NCBI GenBank assembly: GCA_947458575.1
Contig: CANHBE010000114.1
Span: forward strand, 1-7,972
From: Flavobacteriaceae bacterium
GTDB taxonomy: Bacteria; Bacteroidota; Bacteroidia; Flavobacteriales; Flavobacteriaceae
Length of the DNA: 7,972 nt
Reading direction: 5' to 3'
The position numbers and the translations under genes were made by a program. The notes under the pieces are model-generated. The model was given only the letters and a program-made list of their open reading frames with translations. It was not told the DNA's origin and searched no databases. Position 1 is the stretch's first letter. Each line of letters opens with the position of its first letter. Below are positions 1 to 6,957 of this stretch, one piece after another.

Positions 1-1380
1 ACCCCAAGCCAATAACACGTATCCTATTCCGCCAATAACACATACTTTAATGCTCAATTGAACCAGTGTTTCATTAAACTGTCCTTCGAAACCCCAGGAG
101 GCGTTGATAATAAAATATATAAATACGAAAGCTAATCCTCCAGTCAAGAAAAGCATAGCAATCTGCTGCCAATACATTTTTCGCAATTGATTATTGAAGA
201 CCTCCGGTGTTCTATGATCAGTAATTTTTTGGCCAATATCAATAAATCTGGTGAAAGATGCAATACTATATTCCAAAACGCCAGCGAGTAGAAGAAAAAC
301 AAGAATGGCTAAGTCCATCCCAAGCTCGTAATTCTTTTCAAAGTACACTAAAAATGGCAGATTCCCATTGATACCTGATGACCAGGCCATTATTCTATCG
401 ATAAAAATAAACAAGTAAATAAAAATCCCGTAGAAGAAATACTGATAATTGTGGTATAACAGCACTGGAACTTTGATTTTATTACCGCTTATTGACTTTT
501 TATTTCGAGTTAAATTTTTAAAGTATAAAAAGAGGAAAACCTTCACTATAAGAATTGATACTGCGATTCCAATCCAGTGAGTCGCATAAATGAGAAGTGT
601 TGTTGATTCCTTCAGGTAAATCGCGACTGCAGTACCAACAAATATTGATAAGGTAATGACCCATCGCTGTTTAATCGTGTGCAATGGAGCAAGCATCAAT
701 AACAGCATTCCTACAAAAAATGCGTAGGCAAAGACAACGAATAAGATTTCGTATGGGTAAATATGAAAGAAGAAATTGACAAGAAAAATTGCTGTCAAAA
801 CAAAAAAGATAGACAACATACCTATTTTGTGAAGGTAATTAATCGTTTTGTTGGTCATCAAATAATCTTTGTAATTCCAATAAAACGATGCTTGTTTACC
901 TATGACTTGCACAAAGCCACCTGTTGAAACGAGACCAATCACAACGCCTAAAACAACGGCAGTAGATTGTATTTCATTAAAACCTACAAAGGTCCATAAC
1001 GAGTAGCCGAATAAGATAATGGCCACAATTTGAATAAAAACAGGTAAAAGGTGAAATATCCCTAAAGAATAGTATTGAGCAAAAATCTTGGTCTTTACTT
1101 TGAAAAAATCCTTAAACTGAATGATTTTCGGCTGCGTTCGCTCTAATTCAAGTTCCTTTTCATTCTTTACGCCAACGTAGTATTTGTCGGTCGTAAGTTC
1201 ATAAAAAATCAACTCAGCAAGATCTTTAATTGAATTAAAACCAAAATCACTCTTCGTATCCTTTTCGCGAATACCAAGAGACTCAATGGTGGCTTCAACA
1301 ACTTCGCTGCTGACAGGTTTGCCGATTTTATCCTTAATCTTGTCGATTAAGGACTTAACGTTCGTAAAATGATTCTCCAT
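1..1380 (-). CDS. pelG: PelG-like polysaccharide transporter with N-terminal soluble extension (partial, runs off left edge)
   Basis: This reading frame starts at the ATG complementary to 1378-1380 and stays open for 460 codons to the window edge, so its C-terminus is missing. Residues 1 to about 100 are soluble and rich in charged residues. From about residue 105 the protein is strongly hydrophobic, with roughly ten membrane helices visible (near 108-132, 139-161, 186-204, 208-232, 240-256, 262-286, 311-333, 354-376, 405-425, 443-460). PelG is the 12-helix inner-membrane protein thought to move Pel-type polysaccharide across the membrane with PelF. The assignment rests on the position directly after pelF, the topology, and PelG-like stretches such as STGGFVQVI (152-160) and the IDRIMAW segment (327-333). 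PelG normally begins its first helix within about 20 residues, so the N-terminal part is an unusual addition. Another flippase-like family remains possible. Confidence 0.62.
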   Translation of the reverse strand, partial: MENHFTNVKSLIDKIKDKIGKPVSSEVVEATIESLGIREKDTKSDFGFNSIKDLAELIFYELTTDKYYVGVKNEKELELERTQPKIIQFKDFFKVKTKIFAQYYSLGIFHLLPVFIQIVAIILFGYSLWTFVGFNEIQSTAVVLGVVIGLVSTGGFVQVIGKQASFYWNYKDYLMTNKTINYLHKIGMLSIFFVLTAIFLVNFFFHIYPYEILFVVFAYAFFVGMLLLMLAPLHTIKQRWVITLSIFVGTAVAIYLKESTTLLIYATHWIGIAVSILIVKVFLFLYFKNLTRNKKSISGNKIKVPVLLYHNYQYFFYGIFIYLFIFIDRIMAWSSGINGNLPFLVYFEKNYELGMDLAILVFLLLAGVLEYSIASFTRFIDIGQKITDHRTPEVFNNQLRKMYWQQIAMLFLTGGLAFVFIYFIINASWGFEGQFNETLVQLSIKVCVIGGIGYVLLAWG

Positions 1381-1423
1381 TGTAGATTGGGGTCTAGTTT
1401 TGGTTAAGTGTTTTTTTCATCTT

Positions 1424-2965
1424 TTAAGATGCTTCCATAGCTTCTTGTTGTAAATGTGAATTTAAATAAATTAAATCTTGTGCTTTCTTACTCATGATAT
1501 ACTCGTATGCCATCTCATATTCCCGAATAAATTTATCGATGGTAAAGTTATCAATTACTTTCTTTCGGGCAACCTCTCCCATTCTTTTTCTCAAAACATC
1601 GTCTTGCAGTAGGGTTACAACACTTTGTCCGAGAGCAACATAATCTTTTGGCTTACAAATAAAGCCACATGTACTATCTAAGGCTTCTGTTACACCTCCA
1701 ACATCAGTAGCGACAACTGGGACTCCACAGCTCATCGATTCTAGGACTGTGTAGGGAAAGCCTTCAGAAATTGAAGTTAGAATCGAGATATCGCCTTCGC
1801 AAAATAGTTGATGAGGTTTATCGTGATAACCAGCCAAGAAGAAGTTATTCTCTAACTTCAACTCCTTGATCAAATTATTGCATTCTTTTGTATATTCAGG
1901 AACGGCATGATTGTCTCCATATACCAAGTAACGTACATTAGGTATGCTCTCTTTGGCTACGGCGCACGATCGTATCATTGTTAGAATATCCTTCAATTCG
2001 AAGATTCTAGCAGCAGCAACCACAGTTGGAACATCTTTCAAATGGTCAGGTTTCTTGTTTGGAACGAACAAATCAGGGTCGATCCCGTTGTAAATTACAT
2101 CAATCTTGTGGGGGTGTGCACCATATTTCTTCTCCCAGATCATATTAAATTTGTTTACCGACAAAATCATATCTGCCTTATAGTAAACTAATCTTGTAAT
2201 GCATTCTGAAAACTTGATTAAGAGATTCTTCAGGAAAAAAGAATACTCAGACGAATTAATAGCAATTAATCTTTCTCTGATAAATACACCATGTTCCGTT
2301 GCTATAATCGGTGTACCATATTTGTATTTAAGTACCAAAGCAGGTATTACCGGGAATCCGGAAAGCGTAAGGTGCGAAATATCAGCCTTGGGAACATCGA
2401 TAGACAAAGGAATTAAAAATCTATAAATCCATCTCATTCCAACTGTGAAATCGTACAAAGTTGCCTCGTAGTGATTATCCTTCTTAATTATCGCAGAAAC
2501 TGTGTCGCAGAAAGTTTTCCATACCAATTGACTGCGCATCGTATTTTTGTAGTCGTGATTTTGGAAGAATTGCCACATATCGAAGATGATATCGTCGGTT
2601 TCCTCAACATCACTGTTTGTATCGAAAATATTCGCCAACAATCTCTTGAAAATAGGAACGAAAACTGATTCTATTGCGTTTTTGTCCTCCTGTTCTTTTT
2701 TGTTTACGGTTTTGTAGTACTTTTTCCCGTAACTCAACAATTCTTTTGGTTCAAGAGGCGACCAAAGTGGCACTTGAATGACGTTTTTCACGTTTTCACT
2801 CAAATGGTATTTCGACTTTTCTTCGAAATCAGCATTGATTGAATACAAGGTATAATTGACATTACTCACTTTCTTGCAAAGCATGTCCGCCCAAGTAGAA
2901 ACTCCACCCCCATTATATGGGTAAGTTCCTTCTAAAATAAGCATTACATCGTACTTGTTTTTCAT
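1424..2965 (-). CDS. pelF: PelF-type GT4 family glycosyltransferase
   Basis: Probable cytosolic, retaining GT-B glycosyltransferase that polymerises the exopolysaccharide chain exported by the PelG-like neighbour. PelF from Pseudomonas uses UDP-sugars; the donor here cannot be read from sequence. The 513-residue product has the PelF N-terminal signature EGTYPYNGGGVSTW (12-25) and a second PelF-type motif TEHGVFIRER (223-232), both typical of the DUF3492 N-terminal domain. The GT4 C-terminal domain follows: YNGID (292-296), ARIFELKDI (319-327, with the usual phosphate-contacting Arg and Lys), the EX7E pair E401 and E409, and a GVPVVATDVGG loop (414-424). Length is as expected for PelF. An in-frame ATG at 2990-2992 would add nine residues (MFRSLKPRH). 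I prefer the start at 2965 because PelF proteins open just before the LEGTYPY motif. The gene is first in its transcription unit, with a promoter match at 3039-3046, and pelG-like follows after 43 bases. Confidence 0.9.
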   Translation of the reverse strand: MKNKYDVMLILEGTYPYNGGGVSTWADMLCKKVSNVNYTLYSINADFEEKSKYHLSENVKNVIQVPLWSPLEPKELLSYGKKYYKTVNKKEQEDKNAIESVFVPIFKRLLANIFDTNSDVEETDDIIFDMWQFFQNHDYKNTMRSQLVWKTFCDTVSAIIKKDNHYEATLYDFTVGMRWIYRFLIPLSIDVPKADISHLTLSGFPVIPALVLKYKYGTPIIATEHGVFIRERLIAINSSEYSFFLKNLLIKFSECITRLVYYKADMILSVNKFNMIWEKKYGAHPHKIDVIYNGIDPDLFVPNKKPDHLKDVPTVVAAARIFELKDILTMIRSCAVAKESIPNVRYLVYGDNHAVPEYTKECNNLIKELKLENNFFLAGYHDKPHQLFCEGDISILTSISEGFPYTVLESMSCGVPVVATDVGGVTEALDSTCGFICKPKDYVALGQSVVTLLQDDVLRKRMGEVARKKVIDNFTIDKFIREYEMAYEYIMSKKAQDLIYLNSHLQQEAMEAS

Positions 2966-3038
2966 ATGTCTAGGTTTAAGGCTTCGAAACATTGGGATAA
3001 CACTAAAATCTGGGAAATTTTAACATTTGTTTCTGAAG

Positions 3039-3046
3039 CAAATATA
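3039..3046 (-). promoter_or_regulatory. Bacteroidota -7 promoter element for pelF
   Basis: Read on the minus strand this is TATATTTG, a full match to the Bacteroidota -7 consensus TAnnTTTG. Transcription would start near 3033 and give a leader of about 65 bases to the preferred pelF start, or about 40 to the upstream ATG. The -33 region is T-rich but has no clear TTG at the best spacing. The 10-mer TTATATTTGC containing it recurs in the promoter at the right end of the window. Confidence 0.5.
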
Positions 3047-3144
3047 ACGTGGCTTCAACTAATAAAAAAAAAAAGCGTCTGAAATCTGTTGTAAACACTC
3101 ATAAAGTCGATGAAGTGCAACTTTTTGATAATGAAATGGTAGAG

Positions 3145-3171
3145 AAAAAAAACCACCGGAGAATTTGGTTT
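3145..3171 (-). terminator. Probable intrinsic terminator downstream of the helicase gene
   Basis: Read on the minus strand, the six-base arm AAACCA (3171-3166) pairs with TGGTTT (3155-3150) around a ten-base loop, and a run of eight T (3152-3145) overlaps and follows the second arm. It lies about 55 bases after the helicase stop codon and about 100 bases before the pelF -7 element. The stem is short, so its strength is uncertain. Its position between two co-directional genes supports the call. Confidence 0.5.
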
Positions 3172-3177
3172 AATACA

Positions 3178-3202
3178 TCGATAAAATCATGTATTTTATC
3201 GA
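3178..3202. repeat. Perfect 10-bp inverted repeat (hairpin)
   Basis: TCGATAAAAT (3178-3187) and ATTTTATCGA (3193-3202) are exact reverse complements around the five-base loop CATGT. On the minus strand the hairpin begins 23 bases after the helicase stop and precedes the T-tract terminator, so it may stabilise the helicase mRNA end or help termination. On the plus strand it is followed by GTTTTT, but no plus-strand gene ends here. Confidence 0.6.
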
Positions 3203-3225
3203 GTTTTTACGAAATCGAAGTAGTG

Positions 3226-4752
3226 CTAAAATAACCTTTGTCGGAACTTTTTACCGATAAGCAAGATGAGTTGTAATTTGTAATCTTCTATCAACCATTC
3301 TCTATAATTCTTGCTGCAGTGGCTCAAGCAGTTTACGTATCTTTTCATGCGAGATTGAATATCTTCATTCAATTCCTTCGCTAAAACTTTTGCTTCATAT
3401 AAGTCTTCGGAATTGTCAACACACATCGAGGCATGCTGCTCAAGCGATTTTTCGAACACAACTTTAGATCTCAAATTTTGCGCGATTGCCAATTTGTGTT
3501 CCTCTTCCACATCAAATGAAATATCTGCTGTCTTAGCAAATCTTGCCCGTAATTCAGGTGGCATTTGATACTTAAAGTGCAATTCTATTTCTACATCGTC
3601 ACGCAGATTTTCGAGATATTGCTCCGGTGATCTGAAGATATGTTGCCAATCTACAGGCTCTTGCCAAAGTCCAAATCTTGCTGCGTTATTACCCAAATCA
3701 ATTACTGTAAAGGAATCTTTATTAGGCAGTTTCCTTGAGCCTCTTCCAATCATTTGAAAATATAGTGTGAGTGACTTCGTGGCTCTATTCAATATTATTG
3801 TCTCGACTGTCGGTTCATCAAAACCTGTAGTCAAGATGCCAACAGAAGTCAAAATCGCATCTGGCGTTTTTCTAAACCAAGACAAAATCTCTCGGCGGTC
3901 TTCGGAGCTTGACGTATTATCGAGGTGTTTAATCGGGTATCCCGCCTCTCTGAAAGTCTCCAAAACATATAATGACGTATTGATACCGTTGTTAAATATC
4001 AACGTTTTCTTGCCCAATGATTTTTCGGTGTATGCATGGATGAGTTTTTCCTGCATCATCAAATTCGAATATAAATCATCAGATGATCTTACCGTGTAAT
4101 CACCGTTTATTCCAACCTTTAAAGAAGTTAAGCCAACATCATAGCTATACGTAATTGCTTTAGCCAGAAATCCTTTGGAAATCAAAGACTCTATCGTATC
4201 ACCAACAATCAACTCGTCATAACTCTCATACATCGGCAATTTGATATTCGAACTCAAAGGTGTCGCAGTTACACCCAAAATGAAGGAATTCTTGAAATAA
4301 CTTAGCAATTTTCGAAACGAATTGTAATGCGCTTCATCAATAATAACTAATCCAATATTGCCTAAATGGAACTTTTTGTCATTAATTCGATTCTTCAATG
4401 TTTCAACCATTGCAACAAAACAAGAGTAATCATTTTGGTCCGGTAAATCTTTTACCTTGCTATTGATAATCTTGTTCGTTACATCGAAACCCTTTAGCAT
4501 TTTAGAGGTTTGCTTGCACAATTCGATGCGGTGAGTTAAAACCAAAACTTTTCGGTCATGTTTGGAGAGATAACGCCGCACAATTTCTGAGAAAATAACT
4601 GTCTTCCCGCCGCCGGTTGGGAGCTGATACAACAAGTGATGATTTTCCGGAACATTATCCAAGCGATCAAAAATAGCCGCAATATCGCCTTCCTGATAAC
4701 CGTACAACTCTTTTTTGTCTTCAACCTCTGATTCTAAATCCTTACTTGACAT
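3226..4752 (-). CDS. DEAD/DEAH-box SF2 helicase
   Basis: A 508-residue ATP-dependent superfamily 2 nucleic-acid helicase with all core motifs present. These are a Q-like GYQ (18-20), Walker A TGGGKT (46-51), motif Ia VLTHRIELCKQ (71-81), Walker B DEAH (139-142), TATP (162-165), motif IV LIFNN (251-255), motif V TTGFDEP (308-314) and motif VI QMIGRGSR (333-340). After motif VI comes IDLGNNAARFG (351-361). The order and the motif VI region resemble the RadD/YejH-like part of COG1061, which suggests a DNA repair or general nucleic-acid role; that is inference. The C-terminal 130 residues are mostly charged and helical, with no domain I recognise and no clear paired-cysteine zinc finger. The start is supported by an A-rich upstream stretch and a -7 element at 4773-4780. 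No nuclease, methylase or other defence gene is adjacent. Confidence 0.9.
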   Translation of the reverse strand: MSSKDLESEVEDKKELYGYQEGDIAAIFDRLDNVPENHHLLYQLPTGGGKTVIFSEIVRRYLSKHDRKVLVLTHRIELCKQTSKMLKGFDVTNKIINSKVKDLPDQNDYSCFVAMVETLKNRINDKKFHLGNIGLVIIDEAHYNSFRKLLSYFKNSFILGVTATPLSSNIKLPMYESYDELIVGDTIESLISKGFLAKAITYSYDVGLTSLKVGINGDYTVRSSDDLYSNLMMQEKLIHAYTEKSLGKKTLIFNNGINTSLYVLETFREAGYPIKHLDNTSSSEDRREILSWFRKTPDAILTSVGILTTGFDEPTVETIILNRATKSLTLYFQMIGRGSRKLPNKDSFTVIDLGNNAARFGLWQEPVDWQHIFRSPEQYLENLRDDVEIELHFKYQMPPELRARFAKTADISFDVEEEHKLAIAQNLRSKVVFEKSLEQHASMCVDNSEDLYEAKVLAKELNEDIQSRMKRYVNCLSHCSKNYREWLIEDYKLQLILLIGKKFRQRLF

Positions 4753-4772
4753 TTAAAGTTTTTTGAATTTGG

Positions 4773-4780
4773 CAAAATTA
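4773..4780 (-). promoter_or_regulatory. Candidate -7 element for the helicase gene
   Basis: Minus-strand TAATTTTG fits TAnnTTTG and sits 20 bases before the helicase ATG, so the leader would be only about 14 bases. No TTG lies at the expected -33 distance. The helicase could also be transcribed from the DUF6155 gene upstream, because only 74 bases separate them and no good terminator is visible between them. Confidence 0.35.
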
Positions 4781-4826
4781 CGGCTAAAAAAGACTATTTT
4801 ATTTTTTTTGAATGAAAAAAGGGATC

Positions 4827-5342
4827 TTAAGAATCAAATCTCTCCAGTAATTCGGAAAATTGAGTAGAATTAGTCCATTCTTGGGCAACAGCAATTTCTT
4901 CCACAGCTTTTATCCTATCTACAAAATCACGGTAAACTCCCCTCGAAATCGAAAACTGTATGGCTTGCTCGAACGAGCGATATTGCCCTTTAAAGAAAGT
5001 TTCTTGTTTAATCGTCCGCTGTGAAGTCAGCTTTTGAGCGGTTTCAATCGTATAAAGCATCAAATCGGCAATCAAAAACGAATCGACACCCAAAGAGATA
5101 AAATGTTTGAAATAATTCTGAGGTACGGATCTCCGGAGTTTTGGTCGTTTTCTATTCAAAGGAAAAAATTCGTTTGCTATTTTTGACTTGGCTTCGCTAA
5201 TTAATTTTTTCTCGTTAGGATTGAATACGAAATCATAGTAGGTCTTAACTACAGAAAACTTGTCGTAAAGCTCTAAAAATGATTCTTGTAATTGTTCGTT
5301 AGTCTGTTGACTCAAATACTTTTTTAATTCTCTTTTACTCAT
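4827..5342 (-). CDS. DUF6155 family protein
   Basis: A 171-residue soluble protein of the DUF6155 family, whose function is unknown. Recognisable family stretches are the opening MSKRELKKYL (1-10), KTYYDFVFNP (33-42), a basic segment RKRPKLRRSVPQNYFKHF (64-81) and GVDSFLIADLMLYTIETAQ (85-103). The length is typical. No catalytic motif, signal peptide or membrane helix is visible, and the protein looks largely helical. The start codon is followed by a lysine-rich opening that matches family members I recall, and no better upstream ATG is in frame. It lies 74 bases upstream of the helicase in the same direction, so co-transcription is possible, and it is divergent from the DUF3817 gene. Confidence 0.82.
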   Translation of the reverse strand: MSKRELKKYLSQQTNEQLQESFLELYDKFSVVKTYYDFVFNPNEKKLISEAKSKIANEFFPLNRKRPKLRRSVPQNYFKHFISLGVDSFLIADLMLYTIETAQKLTSQRTIKQETFFKGQYRSFEQAIQFSISRGVYRDFVDRIKAVEEIAVAQEWTNSTQFSELLERFDS

Positions 5343-5359
5343 GCTCTAAGCTATTCTGA

Positions 5360-5367
5360 CAAAAGTA
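5360..5367 (-). promoter_or_regulatory. Candidate -7 element for the DUF6155 gene
   Basis: Minus-strand TACTTTTG matches TAnnTTTG, 18 bases before the DUF6155 ATG, giving a leader of roughly 12 bases. No clear -33 TTG is found. It lies back to back with the plus-strand element at 5371-5378, only three bases away. Confidence 0.35.
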
Positions 5368-5370
5368 AGT

Positions 5371-5378
5371 TAGTTTTG
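5371..5378 (+). promoter_or_regulatory. Candidate -7 element for the DUF3817-mscS unit
   Basis: TAGTTTTG matches TAnnTTTG and would start transcription near 5385, with a leader of about 44 bases to the ATG at 5429. No convincing -33 TTG is visible. A 12-bp palindrome lies within the predicted leader. Confidence 0.35.
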
Positions 5379-5400
5379 AATCTGATTTATTAGTTTTACC

Positions 5401-5412
5401 GTCAAATTTGAC
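5401..5412. repeat. 12-bp perfect palindrome, possible operator
   Basis: GTCAAATTTGAC equals its own reverse complement. It lies 15 to 26 bases downstream of the predicted DUF3817 transcription start and about 40 to 50 bases upstream of the opposite -7 element. That is a plausible site for a dimeric regulator acting on one or both genes. A 12-bp palindrome can also occur by chance in AT-rich DNA of this length, so the operator role is only inferred. Confidence 0.3.
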
Positions 5413-5428
5413 TTAGCGAAATTATTTT

Positions 5429-5707
5429 ATGACCAATATTTTTAAAGCCACTGCATTTTTAGAGGGAATTTCATTGCTGATTTTATTATTTTTTGCGATG
5501 CCCATGAAGTATTTTTTTGACCAACCGATATTTGTAAAGGTCGTTGGGATGGCGCATGGAATTTTGTTTATTATCTATATTCTACTAGCGATAATGCTCA
5601 AGATTGAAGCCAAATGGGAGAATAAAAAATTCCTTATAGTTTGTCTTGCGTCTGTCATTCCATTCGGAACATTCTACATCGAAAAAAAATACTTCAGAAA
5701 TGCCTAA
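5429..5707 (+). CDS. DUF3817 domain small membrane protein
   Basis: A 92-residue integral membrane protein with three predicted helices (about 7-26, 38-57 and 67-86). It fits the DUF3817 family, whose function is unknown. Family features are LEGISLLILL (11-20), the AMPMKY turn (23-28), GMAHGILF (40-47) and SVIPFGTFYIEKK (75-87). The protein spans the whole domain, so it appears complete. Its last eight bases overlap the start of the MscS-type channel gene (ATG at 5700, stop at 5705-5707). This implies a shared transcript and probably coupled translation, and hints at a role in the same membrane or stress context. Confidence 0.85.
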   Translation: MTNIFKATAFLEGISLLILLFFAMPMKYFFDQPIFVKVVGMAHGILFIIYILLAIMLKIEAKWENKKFLIVCLASVIPFGTFYIEKKYFRNA

Positions 5708-6956
5708 AGTACTAGAATATTTATTCTGTTGGTGCTATCCGCTATTGCGAAAATGGGGATTGGGATATACTGTTGCATCGTATTTGAGCCTTGCAATCAA
5801 TATTGCAATCATGTCGTTCTTTGCCTATCTGATTTATTTTGTTTTCAGATTTATCTTGGTTGCGCTGATGGCTATCATTGCAAAAAAAACAAAGACCAAG
5901 TTTGATGACCTACTCATTACAAATAAAACAACAAAGTACATATCGTATTTAATTCCATTACTGTTTATTTATAAATCAGTTCCTGTAATCCTGAAAGACT
6001 TTGTCTACTGGGAGAATATGTTTGGCAAATTAATAGGTATTTACATCATTTTATTGAGCCTATGGATCGTTCGCACAATTTTCAATGCATTGCGAGACTA
6101 TCTGAAGTTAAAACCACAATACAGTGATAAGCCTATTGATAGCTATATTCAGGTTATTATGATTGTACTGTGGCTCATTGGCCTAACAGTTATTGTCTCA
6201 GAATTATTTAATATTAAGGCCAATACGCTATTTACAACTTTAGGTGCAGTATCGGCAATTATTATATTGATATTTAGAGATATAATCCTCGGATTTGTCG
6301 CAAGTGTTCAAGTGTCACTAAATGACATGGTTCGAATTGGAGACTGGATCACATTTGATAAGTTTGGCGCTGATGGAGATGTAATTGAAATAAATCTGGC
6401 AACAGTAAAAGTGAGAAATTTTGATAATACCACCACAACCATTCCGACCTACAGCTTGATTTCAGATTCTTTTAGAAACTGGCGAGGCATGCTGAATTCT
6501 GATGGAAGGCGAATAAAAAGGCATATTCTCATTAGAGCAAAAAGCATTCGCTTCCTTTCGAACGATGAACTATTGCGAATGAAGAAAATCCAATTAGTTA
6601 GTCAATATATAGAAATTCGTCAGAATGAAATTGACAAATACAATGTTGCACACCAAATTGACAAATCGATTCCTATTAATGGTCGTAATCTTACAAATTT
6701 TGGTTTGTTTCGAAAATATATTTCCTGCTATCTAGAAAACTACCCAAGCTTAAATAAGGATATGATCTTGTTGTGCAGGCAATTACAACCAACAGCTCAA
6801 GGTATTCCTTTAGAAATTTATGTCTTCACAAAAGATAAGAAATTTGAAAACTACGAGTATATTATGGCTGATATTTTTGATCATGTCATAGCTTCAATTG
6901 GTTTCTTCGACTTGGAAATTTTTGAATTGTCAACAGGAAAAGACAACTCGCAATAA
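5700..6956 (+). CDS. MscS-family mechanosensitive ion channel, YbdG type
   Basis: A 418-residue membrane channel that would open under membrane tension to release solutes during osmotic downshock. About five membrane helices are visible (near 27-58, 80-98, 108-130, 150-171, 175-201). The last is the pore helix, rich in Gly, Ala and Ile, with the stretch LGAVSAIIILIFRDIILGF (181-199). The MscS beta domain follows, with DMVRIGDWI (209-217), TTIPTYSLI (246-254) and FRNW (258-261). The motif GRRIKRHI (269-276), an insertion between about 285 and 340, and a total length near that of E. coli YbdG (about 415) place it in the YbdG subgroup rather than the short MscS type. The frame is open upstream to 5646, but only the ATG at 5700 is a good start. 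The C-terminus ends one base before the convergent thioesterase stop codon. Confidence 0.9.
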   Translation: MPKVLEYLFCWCYPLLRKWGLGYTVASYLSLAINIAIMSFFAYLIYFVFRFILVALMAIIAKKTKTKFDDLLITNKTTKYISYLIPLLFIYKSVPVILKDFVYWENMFGKLIGIYIILLSLWIVRTIFNALRDYLKLKPQYSDKPIDSYIQVIMIVLWLIGLTVIVSELFNIKANTLFTTLGAVSAIIILIFRDIILGFVASVQVSLNDMVRIGDWITFDKFGADGDVIEINLATVKVRNFDNTTTTIPTYSLISDSFRNWRGMLNSDGRRIKRHILIRAKSIRFLSNDELLRMKKIQLVSQYIEIRQNEIDKYNVAHQIDKSIPINGRNLTNFGLFRKYISCYLENYPSLNKDMILLCRQLQPTAQGIPLEIYVFTKDKKFENYEYIMADIFDHVIASIGFFDLEIFELSTGKDNSQ

Positions 6957-6957
6957 C

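Noticed and set aside
2199..2668. Plus-strand open frames inside pelF
   Set aside because: They lie opposite a strongly supported PelF coding sequence and have no domain-like content.
3049..3234. 61-codon plus-strand open frame starting with GTG and rich in lysine
   Set aside because: It begins inside the pelF promoter, spans both helicase-end hairpins and runs over the helicase stop codon. There is no ATG start or ribosome site, and the lysine run comes from the A-tract of the terminator.
3767..4099. 110-codon plus-strand open frame inside the helicase gene
   Set aside because: It is antisense to the helicase region between motif VI and the inter-domain segment, with no recognisable features; a shadow frame.
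4800..4826. T-rich and A-rich inverted stretch after the DUF6155 stop as a terminator
   Set aside because: Pairing is only A-T around a short loop, with no G-C in the stem, so a stable terminator is not supported.
3226..5342. Helicase plus DUF6155 as a defence module
   Set aside because: There is no nuclease, methylase, ATPase partner, toxin or mobile-element signature. Both look like ordinary chromosomal genes with separate promoter candidates.
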